Shown here: one piece after another, positions 6,466 through 15,010 of the stretch
Layout: every line of letters begins with the position of its first letter
Numbering within the stretch: the first letter of the stretch is position 1
Assembly (NCBI GenBank): GCA_023451825.1
Contig: JAEXYA010000050.1
Coordinates: forward strand, 62,001-126,000
Origin: Pseudomonadota bacterium
GTDB lineage: Bacteria; Pseudomonadota; Alphaproteobacteria; Rhizobiales; Xanthobacteraceae
Direction: 5' to 3'
DNA length: 64,000 nucleotides
Translations under genes and position numbers: made by a program
The notes under the pieces: model-generated
What the model was told of the DNA's origin: nothing
Seen by the model: only the letters and a program-made list of their open reading frames with translations
Database searches by the model: none

Positions 6466-8220
6466 TCACATCTCGCCAAGCGCCTCGCGCCGCCGCTGCT
6501 CGGACTCTTCCGCGTAGCGGCGCGTGGCATGCGCTTCGGAGAGTGTGCCGACGACGCGATGGCTCTCGGCTTCGACCACTGCCAGCGATTCCGCCTCGTT
6601 GCCTTCGAACACCACCATGGCGTCGCGGATGTTCATCTCGGGATGCAGCACCACATTGCGACAATGCAGCAGGCTATCGAGCCGGAAAGCGGTGACATCG
6701 GGTGAATGCGCCTCGGGCACGCTGGCGATTCCGACATAGCCGCCCTCGGAATCGACCACGACCACCTGGTTCTTCGATCCGAGCGGGAATTTGGCGCGGA
6801 ACTCTTCCAAGGGCATGGTCGATTCCACCATGGAAATATCCGGCCGCATCAGGCGCTGGACGGTGAGGTCACGGATCCAGCCGATATCGGCGGCGCTGCG
6901 AATCGTTTCGCCGCGCAGATGCAGGCGCCAGGTGGCGAATGAGTAGCCGAACATTTCCCGGGTGATCTGCGTGGAGATGATGACGGCCACCAGCACCGCG
7001 GTGGTGAGCCAAAGATTGCCCGTCGACTCCAGAGCGATAAAGCTCATGGTCAGCGGCCCGCCGATCACCGAGGCGGAAAGGGCGCTCATGCCGACGATCG
7101 TGTAGATGTTCGGATCGAGATTGAGGTCTGGCCACATGACGTTGATCGCGGTGGCGAACAGATGGCCGCCGAGCGCGCCGATGAACAGCGAGGCGAAGAA
7201 CAGGCCGCCGCGGAAACCGGTGCCGAGCGAGATGATGGAGGCGATGGTTTTCAAGATCATCACGAACGCCACCAGCGCGATCGGATAGGCGGTCATGCCG
7301 CCGAAATGCAGCGCGCCATGGCCGGAGGACATCACCTGCGGTGTCAGCAGCGCCAGCGCGCCGACGCCGAGTCCGCCCAGCGCCGGGCGGAGCGGGGGCC
7401 ACAGCCGGATCTTGGCGAGCAGCCATTCGCACCAGGTCACCACGCGCATGATGCCGATGCCGTAAATGGCAGCGAAGATGCCGAGCAGAGCCGCAACCGC
7501 GAGATCGTGCCCCTGCACGTCGCCAAATCGGCCGGCGACGACGCCGAGTGTCAGCGGCGAGAACGAGTGGGCGACGAAATAGCCGGTCACGGCGGCGACG
7601 CCGACCGGCATCAGGCTGGCCGAGGTGTAACCGCCGATCACCAGTTCGAAGGCATAGAATGCGCCGGCCAGTGGTGCGCCGAACGCGCCGGCGATGGCCG
7701 CGGCGGCGCCGCAGCCCACCAGCACGCGCTGGTCCGCCCGGCGCAGATGGAACGCGCGGCCGATGGAGGCGCCGAGCCCGCTGGCGAGCTGCGTATAGCC
7801 GGCCTCCAATCCTACCGACGCACCGACGCCGCTCGACCAGATCGTCTGCAGCGACACGATGATGCTGCCGCGGAACGACATCCGGCCGCCATAAAGCGCG
7901 TTGGCCTCGATCGGATCGATCTCGCGCGCCGGTCGCCAGCGCATCAGCAGCAGGAACGCGATACCGAGCACCAGGCCGCCCAGAGTGGGAACCAGCAGCG
8001 CCCGGACCGGGTCGATCCAGTACTGGCTCGACAGCCGTTGGCCCCATTCCAGATTGAACAGCACGGCGTGCAGCACGCTGACCAAAGCGCTCATGGCGGC
8101 CACCACAAGGCCGCCGATCACGCCGATCATCGCCGCCAGCAGCGCAAGGCTCGTTTCATGCGCGCGGACGAAGACGCGCAACCATTGCGGGGCCTCAAGA
8201 TATCGTGACGAAGTGACCAT
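6466..8220 (-). CDS. ClC-family chloride channel/antiporter with CBS domains
   Basis: A 584-residue protein has a ClC membrane domain (about residues 20-430) and a C-terminal CBS pair (about 455-570). The gating glutamate is kept, as GLEAG at residues 137-141 (E139), but the selectivity motifs are divergent: the GSGIP position reads ALYGG, GREGP reads GLEAG, and GXFXP reads GGLFFAS. It may move chloride or another small anion. I use the ATG at 8218-8220; a GTG at 8259 is possible. It is convergent with the DUF2855 gene. Confidence 0.85.
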   Translation of the reverse strand: MVTSSRYLEAPQWLRVFVRAHETSLALLAAMIGVIGGLVVAAMSALVSVLHAVLFNLEWGQRLSSQYWIDPVRALLVPTLGGLVLGIAFLLLMRWRPAREIDPIEANALYGGRMSFRGSIIVSLQTIWSSGVGASVGLEAGYTQLASGLGASIGRAFHLRRADQRVLVGCGAAAAIAGAFGAPLAGAFYAFELVIGGYTSASLMPVGVAAVTGYFVAHSFSPLTLGVVAGRFGDVQGHDLAVAALLGIFAAIYGIGIMRVVTWCEWLLAKIRLWPPLRPALGGLGVGALALLTPQVMSSGHGALHFGGMTAYPIALVAFVMILKTIASIISLGTGFRGGLFFASLFIGALGGHLFATAINVMWPDLNLDPNIYTIVGMSALSASVIGGPLTMSFIALESTGNLWLTTAVLVAVIISTQITREMFGYSFATWRLHLRGETIRSAADIGWIRDLTVQRLMRPDISMVESTMPLEEFRAKFPLGSKNQVVVVDSEGGYVGIASVPEAHSPDVTAFRLDSLLHCRNVVLHPEMNIRDAMVVFEGNEAESLAVVEAESHRVVGTLSEAHATRRYAEESEQRRREALGEM

Positions 8221-8445
8221 CAGGCAGCGTCCAGGCGAGGCAAGCTTCGAGCAAGGCACGCGTCCCGCGGCTAGCGGCGGCCCCCTCGTGGAGGCACCCG
8301 ATGTAGCTGATAAAGCCGGGATTGCGGCATGCTTTTGCGGAGGGGATAGACCAGAGCTATGCCCTTCACAACCCTGTCACGCTGCCTGTAGTATGTGAAA
8401 CACAGGCTGCTTCGCGCAGTCGAATTGTAGAGTCAGGAGCGTTAC

Positions 8446-9003
8446 TTGAACGCACATGTCTCGCAAGGCGGCTGGCCGGTTCTTGTACTCAATGCGGACT
8501 TCCGGCCGCTGAGCTATTACCCTTTGTCGCTTTGGTCGTGGCAGGACGCGGTCAAGGCGGTGTTTCTCGACCGTGTGAATATCGTAGCGCTCTACGATCA
8601 CGCGGTGCGATCTCCGTCGGCCGATTTCCAGCTGCCCAGTGTGGTGTCGCTGAAGTCGTTCGTGAAGCCGACGACGCATCCCGCCTTCACGCGCTTCAAC
8701 GTGTTCCTGCGCGATCGCTTCTCCTGCCAGTATTGCGGCTCGCGCGACGATCTCACTTTCGATCACATCATCCCGCGCTCCAAGGGCGGCCAGACGACGT
8801 GGGAAAACGTTGTCGCGGCCTGCTCGCCTTGCAATCTGCGCAAGGGCAATCTGAGCACGCACCAGGCCGGCATGTTCCCGCGCCAGACGGCCTTCTCGCC
8901 GACCGTGCATCAGCTGCATCGCAATGGTCGGCTGTTTCCGCCGAACTATCTGCATGAGAGCTGGATGGACTATCTCTATTGGGATACGGAGCTGGATCCG
9001 TAG
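8446..9003 (+). CDS. HNH endonuclease
   Basis: A 185-residue HNH nuclease begins at a TTG codon; AGGAG at 8435-8439 sits 6 nt upstream and no ATG fits. The first half carries the conserved GWPVLVLNADFRPLSYYPLSLWSW block of a widespread alphaproteobacterial/cyanobacterial family. The second half holds the zinc-binding CQYCG, the catalytic DHIIPRSKGG, and the closing ACSPCNLRKGN, so all HNH elements are present. It probably nicks DNA, but its physiological role is not known. No modification enzyme lies next to it, so it does not look like a restriction system. Confidence 0.88.
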   Translation: MNAHVSQGGWPVLVLNADFRPLSYYPLSLWSWQDAVKAVFLDRVNIVALYDHAVRSPSADFQLPSVVSLKSFVKPTTHPAFTRFNVFLRDRFSCQYCGSRDDLTFDHIIPRSKGGQTTWENVVAACSPCNLRKGNLSTHQAGMFPRQTAFSPTVHQLHRNGRLFPPNYLHESWMDYLYWDTELDP

Positions 9004-9022
9004 GCGGCGTGTGAAGGCCGGC

Positions 9023-9622
9023 TCAGAGGTCGTTCTCGTTCTCAACCAATTTCGGCTTCGGCCGAAACGAGATTTCGTCGTAAATGTCCGCCAGCGATAG
9101 CGCGACATTGATGCTCGGCAGTTCGATGCGTGCGTCCAGGCCCGTGAGCACGGTGTCCTGCCAAAGGCCTGCTGCATCCCGCCAGAAAAACTGGACCGAG
9201 GGATTCTCCGTATCCACGAACAGAATGTATTGCAGCGATGCCAGCATTTTATATTCGGCAAGCTTGACGCTGATATCGAAGCTGCGGGTCGTCGGTGACA
9301 GGACCTCGACAATCAACGCCGGCTTTTCTGCCGTGAGCGAATCGTCGGCCGGATTGCCGCAGTCGATGCCCATGTCGGGCATCCGCCGATTCATCGGGCC
9401 GGTGGCGATATAGGTGTCACCGGTAAATGTCTGGCACGGTCCGCCACGGGTCTGCGGGCGAATGTTTGAAATCAGGTTGGCAACAATCGCGTCGTGCCGG
9501 CGGCCAGCGCCGGCCATCATCACCACCTCGCCGTCGACGAGCTCATACCGATCATCGCGCCCGGACACCCAGGCAAAGAACGTTTCCGGCGTGATCTTGG
9601 CATCGTCTTGTTTGATGCGCAT
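9023..9622 (-). CDS. Uma2 family putative endonuclease (DUF820)
   Basis: A 199-residue protein of the Uma2/DUF820 family, whose fold belongs to the PD-(D/E)XK nuclease superfamily. Family features seen in order are RYELVDGEVVMM (about 25-36), HDAIVANL, PDMGIDCG, ALIVEVLSPTTRSFD with the acidic-E-x-L core, and a closing EYK. The nuclease activity of this family is largely predicted. The ATG at 9620-9622 is the natural start. It is convergent with the HNH gene, with a 19-bp gap. Confidence 0.85.
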   Translation of the reverse strand: MRIKQDDAKITPETFFAWVSGRDDRYELVDGEVVMMAGAGRRHDAIVANLISNIRPQTRGGPCQTFTGDTYIATGPMNRRMPDMGIDCGNPADDSLTAEKPALIVEVLSPTTRSFDISVKLAEYKMLASLQYILFVDTENPSVQFFWRDAAGLWQDTVLTGLDARIELPSINVALSLADIYDEISFRPKPKLVENENDL

Positions 9623-9890
9623 CGTCTCGATCGTCTCCGATTTCGGATCGATGATAGGTGCTGACGGGAGAGAGTGGAAGCCGTTACGTGCAGATATCTA
9701 CCAAAGGCCAGATCTATGCGTACATGGATGCGTATCGAAACAGATCGACACGTCTTTGTCCGGTACTTAATCGCTACAAGTAACGAAGCATTGATACCGA
9801 TTTTCGGTGATCTCTCCGCGTTAGGAACGTCGATAATCTCGCGCGCTTTAATCCGCCTATCGCACTGATGCGATCGTTCGGAGTAAGGCC

Positions 9891-12197
9891 ATGCGGTCCA
9901 GCATTCACAACATTCATCGCGCATTGCTCGCAGGTGTCGCGCTGGCGGCGTTAGGCTCCGCAACGGGCGCTGGCGCGCAAGGCATTCGTCTGCCGTCGAT
10001 CGGCATCAATGCCGGCAGCCTCGGCGTCAATGTGGGCAGCGTTGGCGTTGGGCCTGGTGGCGTCAGTGTCGGACCGACGGGCGTCGCCGTTGGCGGTGCT
10101 GGTGTCGGTGTCGGCGCTGTTGGTGTCGGGGCAGGCGGCGTGAGCGTCGGTGGCGCGGGCGTCAATGCGGGCAGCGTCGGTGTCGGTGTTGGCAATGTCG
10201 GCGTCGGCTCTGGCGGTGTCAGCGTCGGTGGCGTTGGCGCGAATGTTGGTAGTGTTGGTGTCGGGGTCGGGAGTGTGGGCGTCGGCGCCGGTGGCATCGG
10301 TGTCAACGGTGTGGCTGTTCAAGCTGGCGGTCTCGGTGTCGGTGCGGGCGTCGGGGTCGGTGGAAGCGGTGTTGATGCGTCGGTTCGGGCCGGTGTCGGT
10401 CCGGTCAGCAGCGGCACCGGCTTTGGTGGCGGCGCAGGGTTTTTCTCCGGTGGGGCGCAAATGGGCGAAGGCGGCGGCGTGCGTCCGCAGGCCGGTCCCT
10501 ATGGCGGCGAGTCGATCTATCTCAGCCCGCGCCAGGCGCGCGCGGCTGCGCGCGCAGCGCGTGCCGCCGAAATTTCGGTCGGGCGATCACGCGGATCGAG
10601 TGCGCGCGGCGAACGCCCGGTGGTGGGCGCCAATGCACTCAGCGCCAGTTCCACCGGACGTGGCCGCCTCGCCAATGTGAATGTGCTGAACCGCAACGGC
10701 GGCAAGGCATCGCCGCAGAGCGATCGCGCGTCTCTGGCTGCGGTCAATGTCGGAAACTCGGCGGCCGGGTCGCGCGGATCGATCGCGACGGTGAACGCTC
10801 TCAATGGTCAGCGCCCTGCTGCGACCGGCGGCGGTGAAACCGCAGCGCGCAGTGCGGTCACGGCGAATGTGCTGAACGCCACACCGGGGCCATCAGGAGG
10901 CCTCGCAACGGTCAACGCACTGAACGGGCGTGGAGCCGCGTCAGGCACGCCGACAGCAGGCGCTGGCAGCAGCGCGGTGACTGCCAATGTCCTCAACGCG
11001 AAGCCAGGCCCATCTGGTGGGCTTGCGACCGTCAACGCCTTGAATGGTGCGGGTGCTGCGGGGAGCAACTCGCCGTCGGCAGGCGGAAGCGGCAGCGCGG
11101 TGACCGCTAATGTCTTGAACGCGACGCCCGGCCCATCCGGCGGGCTTGCAACGGTGAATGCGTTGAATGGCGCGGACCCTGCCGGCGCAAGCTCGCCGTC
11201 GACAGGCGCAGGCAGCGGCAGCGCGGTGACCGCCAATGTCTTGAACGCGACGCCCGGCCCATCCGGCGGGCTGGCGACCGTGAATGCGTTGAATGGTGCC
11301 GGCTCTGCCGGAACAGGCTCGCCGTCGACAGGCGTAGGCAGCAGCAGTGCCGTGACGGCCAACGTGTTGAACGCAACGCCGGGCCCGTCCGGCGGGCTCG
11401 CGACGGTCAATGCGCTGAACGGCGCCGGGGCAAGTGCGCCAGCGGCAGGAAGTGGCAGCGGCTCGGGATCGCGCAGCATCGTGTCGGCAAGCGTGCTCAA
11501 TGCGACGCCGGGATCATCAGGCGGTCTCGCGAGCGTCAATGCCTTGAATGGCGCAGCGCCGTCAGCCGGCTCGCCATCGGGCGCGAGTGGCAATGGCGGG
11601 GCGCTTGCAGCGAATGTGCTGAATGCAGGTTCCGGTCCGTCGGGGACGCTCGGCACCGTCAATATCGGCAATGGGAATGCGGGCGGCGGAACGGCCACGG
11701 ACACACCATCCTCGGGCGGCGGCGTGGCTGCCAATGTGCTGAATGCCGGCAACGGCCCGTCCGGCACTCTGGCCACGCTGAATATTCTCAACGGCGGCGG
11801 AGGCAATGGTGGTGGCAACCCACCGGGCGGCAATCCTCCAGGCGGGAATCCGCCCGGCACCAATCCTCCCGGCACCAATCCGCCCGGTGGCAACCCGCCC
11901 GGCACCAATCCCCCCAGCGGCTCACCGGGCGATGGCGGCCCTAACGCAGGCGGTCCCGGCAACGGTGGCAACAACATCGCCAACAACAATGGCAATGGTG
12001 GAGGCGGCGGTGGTGGCGGCAGCATTGCGATCGGCGGCTTCACGTCGCTGATTGCTGGCGACGGCAATAGCGACGCCGCAGCCAATCGCTGTGTCGCCAT
12101 CCTGCGCGAGCCGGCCCTCTACCGTCGCAGCATTCTCACGCAGTGTCGCAAGCTGGTCGATCGCATCCGCGGCAAACAGGCGACGTCGATCCGGTGA
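9891..12197 (+). CDS. Very repetitive Gly/Asn-rich secreted protein
   Basis: A 768-residue protein with a signal peptide (residues 1-29, ending GAGAQ). Residues about 34-175 are a glycine-valine array of five- and six-residue steps (GVGVG, GGVSVG). Residues 321-635 hold eight copies of a unit of about 42 residues with the core ANVLNATPGPSGGLATVNAL and a Ser/Gly-rich linker; degenerate copies precede them. Next come NPPGG/NPPGT repeats (about 642-678), a poly-Gly stretch, and a short C-terminal domain with two cysteines (NRC at about 737 and TQCRK at about 751). It resembles a surface or matrix protein; no enzyme motif is present. It faces a beta-barrel gene. Confidence 0.8.
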   Translation: MRSSIHNIHRALLAGVALAALGSATGAGAQGIRLPSIGINAGSLGVNVGSVGVGPGGVSVGPTGVAVGGAGVGVGAVGVGAGGVSVGGAGVNAGSVGVGVGNVGVGSGGVSVGGVGANVGSVGVGVGSVGVGAGGIGVNGVAVQAGGLGVGAGVGVGGSGVDASVRAGVGPVSSGTGFGGGAGFFSGGAQMGEGGGVRPQAGPYGGESIYLSPRQARAAARAARAAEISVGRSRGSSARGERPVVGANALSASSTGRGRLANVNVLNRNGGKASPQSDRASLAAVNVGNSAAGSRGSIATVNALNGQRPAATGGGETAARSAVTANVLNATPGPSGGLATVNALNGRGAASGTPTAGAGSSAVTANVLNAKPGPSGGLATVNALNGAGAAGSNSPSAGGSGSAVTANVLNATPGPSGGLATVNALNGADPAGASSPSTGAGSGSAVTANVLNATPGPSGGLATVNALNGAGSAGTGSPSTGVGSSSAVTANVLNATPGPSGGLATVNALNGAGASAPAAGSGSGSGSRSIVSASVLNATPGSSGGLASVNALNGAAPSAGSPSGASGNGGALAANVLNAGSGPSGTLGTVNIGNGNAGGGTATDTPSSGGGVAANVLNAGNGPSGTLATLNILNGGGGNGGGNPPGGNPPGGNPPGTNPPGTNPPGGNPPGTNPPSGSPGDGGPNAGGPGNGGNNIANNNGNGGGGGGGGSIAIGGFTSLIAGDGNSDAAANRCVAILREPALYRRSILTQCRKLVDRIRGKQATSIR
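10851..11796 (+). repeat. Eight tandem ~126-bp coding repeats
   Basis: Eight head-to-tail units of roughly 126 bp encode the ANVLNA...VNALNG motif of the secreted protein. Units 2 to 5 are nearly identical in DNA, while units 6 to 8 have diverged, which suggests recent expansion in the middle of the array by recombination. Confidence 0.85.
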
Positions 12198-12199
12198 GC

Positions 12200-12240
12200 C
12201 TGGTTCTCGGCGATCAGAACTTTCCGTTCGCCGAGACCAG
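12200..12240. terminator. Hairpin between convergent genes
   Basis: Positions 12200-12213 and 12228-12240 are inverted repeats around CTCGGCGA/TCGCCGAG. The structure spans the 16-bp gap between the Gly-rich gene and the porin and includes the last codons of the porin. It could end transcription from both sides, although T-runs are lacking. Confidence 0.45.
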
Positions 12241-13641
12241 ATACAGGTTGCGATAATAAGATAGCGCCCCGACGCCGGCGGACCAGCCGCCGGTCGGATC
12301 GTAGTTCACGCGACGATAATCGAAGCCGAAGCTCAGTTTGTCGCTCGGGAAATACTTCACCGAGGCAAGCGGGCTGACGGTGCGATCGATGCGCCCGCCT
12401 GCGGCCTCACCGAGATATTCATCCACGACGAACGAAGCGCCGGCGCCGATCACGAGATTCGGCATGAGCTTGTAATCGAGCCGGCCACTCACCGACGACT
12501 GGATCGCGCTGACGCATGACGCGCCCGACGAACAGGCCGCTGCATTCACGCCAATCGTGGTCAGGCCGATGACGCCGAGACTGAGCGCTGATTCCTTGGC
12601 CTCGCGGCGGCCCTCGATGGTGCCGGTGAGCTGGTCGGTGAACAGGAAGGCCAGCGACGCGCCATAGGTCCAGTTCGATATGTTCTGGAAGCTGATGCCG
12701 CTATAGGCCTGGCTCATATAGCCGGCCCAGACCTCACCCTTGATGCGCGCATTCGGTCCTTGCTCGAACAGCACGCCGCCGACGGTGCGATAGCCGGTGG
12801 AGTCGAAGATGCCGACCTTCCAGTCGCGTCGATTACCTGCAGCCTCGACAAACACGCTGGTCTGCGGCGCGACGACATAGCCGAGGCGACCGTTGACGAC
12901 ACTGATCACACCTTCCGCATAACTCAGATCGATATTGAGATCGCCGATGGTCGGATCCTTGTAGGCCACCGCCGAGCCGGCAACGCCGACGGAGGTCCAC
13001 CAGCGATCGAACCGCTTGTTGAGCGCGAGCGAACCCGCGGCTTGATCATAAGCAATGGGCGAATCAAACGCGGTGCTCAGCAGAAAGCCACCAGGACCGA
13101 CGATCTCCGACGTGCCGCGTTCGAGATGGCCATGGATGTAGCGGGCATTGCCGATGACCTGGGTGTCGTTGTCGGGCATGACGGTGAAGGTGCCGCCGAT
13201 CGAACCGTTCAACTGGTCTTCGGAATTGTATCTGAGGTAGCGCCGCGCTTCGAGATAGCCGTCGATGCCGACGCCATAGCCCGGGCCTTGCTTGATCCAG
13301 GAAAATTCCGGGCGTCCGATAAAGGACGTATCCGAAAGGCGCTGGGTACGACCTGCAAAGACGTTGTCGTCATACATGGTGGCTGCAGTGATCCCGAGCC
13401 GCAGCGTGCCATCCGCGAAGTCGTGGCCCTTATACGGCGCCGCCGTTGCCGGAGTCGCGATGCCGGTGCCATCGATTGGCCGCGATGCGGCGCTCGGCTG
13501 CAGATTGGGCTGCTGGCGGCCTTGCCCGGCGATGGCCGTGTCGCTGCCACGTAGCCCGAGCGCGCCGGAATTGTCGATGCTCTGTGCAAGCGCGGGGGTG
13601 ACGAACACCGCCGATAGCAATGCCGACAAGGCCGAACGCAT
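12214..13641 (-). CDS. Outer membrane beta-barrel protein (BBP2-like)
   Basis: A 475-residue outer membrane protein with signal peptide ALLSAVFVTPALAQ (cleavage near residue 19). After a disordered Gln/Ala/Pro-rich stretch, residues about 75-475 show alternating hydrophobic and polar strands, many aromatic residues, and a C-terminal phenylalanine (SANGKF), the usual last residue of an outer membrane strand. The pattern TLRLGITAATMYDDNVFAG matches the putative beta-barrel porin 2 family. Ligand unknown. A second barrel of similar type lies at 52923-54620. It ends 16 bp from the Gly-rich secreted protein, so the two may be functionally linked. Confidence 0.8.
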   Translation of the reverse strand: MRSALSALLSAVFVTPALAQSIDNSGALGLRGSDTAIAGQGRQQPNLQPSAASRPIDGTGIATPATAAPYKGHDFADGTLRLGITAATMYDDNVFAGRTQRLSDTSFIGRPEFSWIKQGPGYGVGIDGYLEARRYLRYNSEDQLNGSIGGTFTVMPDNDTQVIGNARYIHGHLERGTSEIVGPGGFLLSTAFDSPIAYDQAAGSLALNKRFDRWWTSVGVAGSAVAYKDPTIGDLNIDLSYAEGVISVVNGRLGYVVAPQTSVFVEAAGNRRDWKVGIFDSTGYRTVGGVLFEQGPNARIKGEVWAGYMSQAYSGISFQNISNWTYGASLAFLFTDQLTGTIEGRREAKESALSLGVIGLTTIGVNAAACSSGASCVSAIQSSVSGRLDYKLMPNLVIGAGASFVVDEYLGEAAGGRIDRTVSPLASVKYFPSDKLSFGFDYRRVNYDPTGGWSAGVGALSYYRNLYLVSANGKF

Positions 13642-13829
13642 GACTGATACTCCACGCCGCTGCGCTGCAGCTGCCGCATCGATCCGGGCGCGCTGCAGCA
13701 GTGCTTACTGATGCCGCCATGAGAAAACAGAATCAAAGCCAATGAAACCTTTCGCCAATTCGCGAAAAATTTTATGGATCGATCAGAATTCGACCGCATG
13801 CGTGCGCAACTACCTATGCGACGTAATCG

Positions 13830-14921
13830 ATGGGCGACGTGGGGGAGATGATGAGCGACAAGGTGGTCGATGACATCGTGGGTTGGTTGCCGTCCTTGCT
13901 GCAGGGGCTGGAGGCATTGCAGTTCGTCGCGCGCAATCTGCATCCACCAGCTTTCGATACCGTGATGGAAGCGATCGGCCTGCCAGAGCAGGCGCTGCAG
14001 GCCGCGCGGGCCGGCCTCGGCGACTGGCCGGAAGATTTCGCAGAGCTGCGCTATCATCTAGATGCGGCAAGCGACGCCGTTCTTGCCGGCATTGCTGGCC
14101 TGCGGGCTGCACAGCAACCCGGTGGTGACATCACGACGGTGTTTCGTGCGATGCGCCACGCGCCGCGTGCGCAAGAGGCGCTTTATGCGACGGTGGCGCG
14201 CTTGCCGCCCGTCAGCAGCTTCTTCCTGCCGCCGGAGCGGCGTGAGGATACCGCGCTGGCCGATCGGCTGGCACAACCTGCTGCCGCAGCCACCGGTGTG
14301 ATTCACGGCGGCGGCGAGCCCGGCGCACGCGGCAGTTTTGCGCTCTATGTACCCGAATACTACACGCCGGATCGTGCTTGGCCGCTGGTGGTCGCGCTGC
14401 ATGGCGGCAGCGGCAATGGCCGTGCGTTCCTGTGGAGCTGGCTCGCCGATGCGCGCGCCCGCGGCGCGATCCTGATTGCGCCGACCGCCATGGGCAGTAC
14501 ATGGGCGCTGATGGGGGATGATGCCGATACGCCGAACATCGCTGCGATCCTCGACATCGTGCAGGCGCGTTACACGATCGATGCGTCGCGCCGGCTGCTC
14601 ACCGGCATGAGCGACGGCGGGACCTTCTGTTATGTGAGCGGCCTGCGCGCGGACGCGCCGTTCACCCATCTCGCCCCGGTCTCGGCGACCTTCCATCCGC
14701 TGATGGCGCAGTTCGCTGATGCGGACCGTCTGCGCGGTCTGCCGATCCATCTCACCCATGGGCGTCTTGATTGGATGTTTCCGGTGCAGACTGCACGCGA
14801 CGCGCGAGATGCGCTCACGGTCGCGGGCGCGGACATCACCTATCGCGAACTCGACGATCTCAGCCACTGTTACCCGCGCGAGATCAATCCGGTGCTGCTG
14901 GATTGGGTGAACGCAGGTTAG
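13830..14921 (+). CDS. Alpha/beta hydrolase, phospholipase/carboxylesterase type
   Basis: A 363-residue protein with a helical N-terminal half of about 165 residues of no recognised family and a C-terminal alpha/beta hydrolase domain. The catalytic set is visible: oxyanion region ALHGGSGNG, nucleophile elbow GMSDGG, acid in HGRLDWMFPV, and histidine in DLSHCYP. This matches phospholipase/carboxylesterase-type serine esterases. The start is uncertain: ATG at 13830 gives the full length, while ATG at 13848 or 13851 lies just after a GGGGGAG. No signal peptide is seen, so it is probably cytoplasmic. Confidence 0.75.
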   Translation: MGDVGEMMSDKVVDDIVGWLPSLLQGLEALQFVARNLHPPAFDTVMEAIGLPEQALQAARAGLGDWPEDFAELRYHLDAASDAVLAGIAGLRAAQQPGGDITTVFRAMRHAPRAQEALYATVARLPPVSSFFLPPERREDTALADRLAQPAAAATGVIHGGGEPGARGSFALYVPEYYTPDRAWPLVVALHGGSGNGRAFLWSWLADARARGAILIAPTAMGSTWALMGDDADTPNIAAILDIVQARYTIDASRRLLTGMSDGGTFCYVSGLRADAPFTHLAPVSATFHPLMAQFADADRLRGLPIHLTHGRLDWMFPVQTARDARDALTVAGADITYRELDDLSHCYPREINPVLLDWVNAG

Positions 14922-15010
14922 ACTGTGATTCGGGTCCAGCGCCGGACTTTTGCATCGCCGATCGATTCCTATATGCTCGCAAGGCGGGCGATACGGACGA
15001 GGAGATTTGG

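Noticed and set aside
8446..9622. HNH and Uma2 genes as a defence or restriction island
   Set aside because: They are convergent singletons with no methyltransferase, helicase or phage gene nearby; both families are common housekeeping-style accessories.
10808..12100. 430-residue Pro-rich minus-strand frame opposite the repeat protein
   Set aside because: It is the antisense image of Gly-rich repeats (Gly codons read as Pro), without signal peptide or ribosome site.
14771..15010. 80-residue extension of the HtrA-like protein
   Set aside because: It overlaps the end of the esterase gene in another frame, and a good ribosome site precedes 15011.
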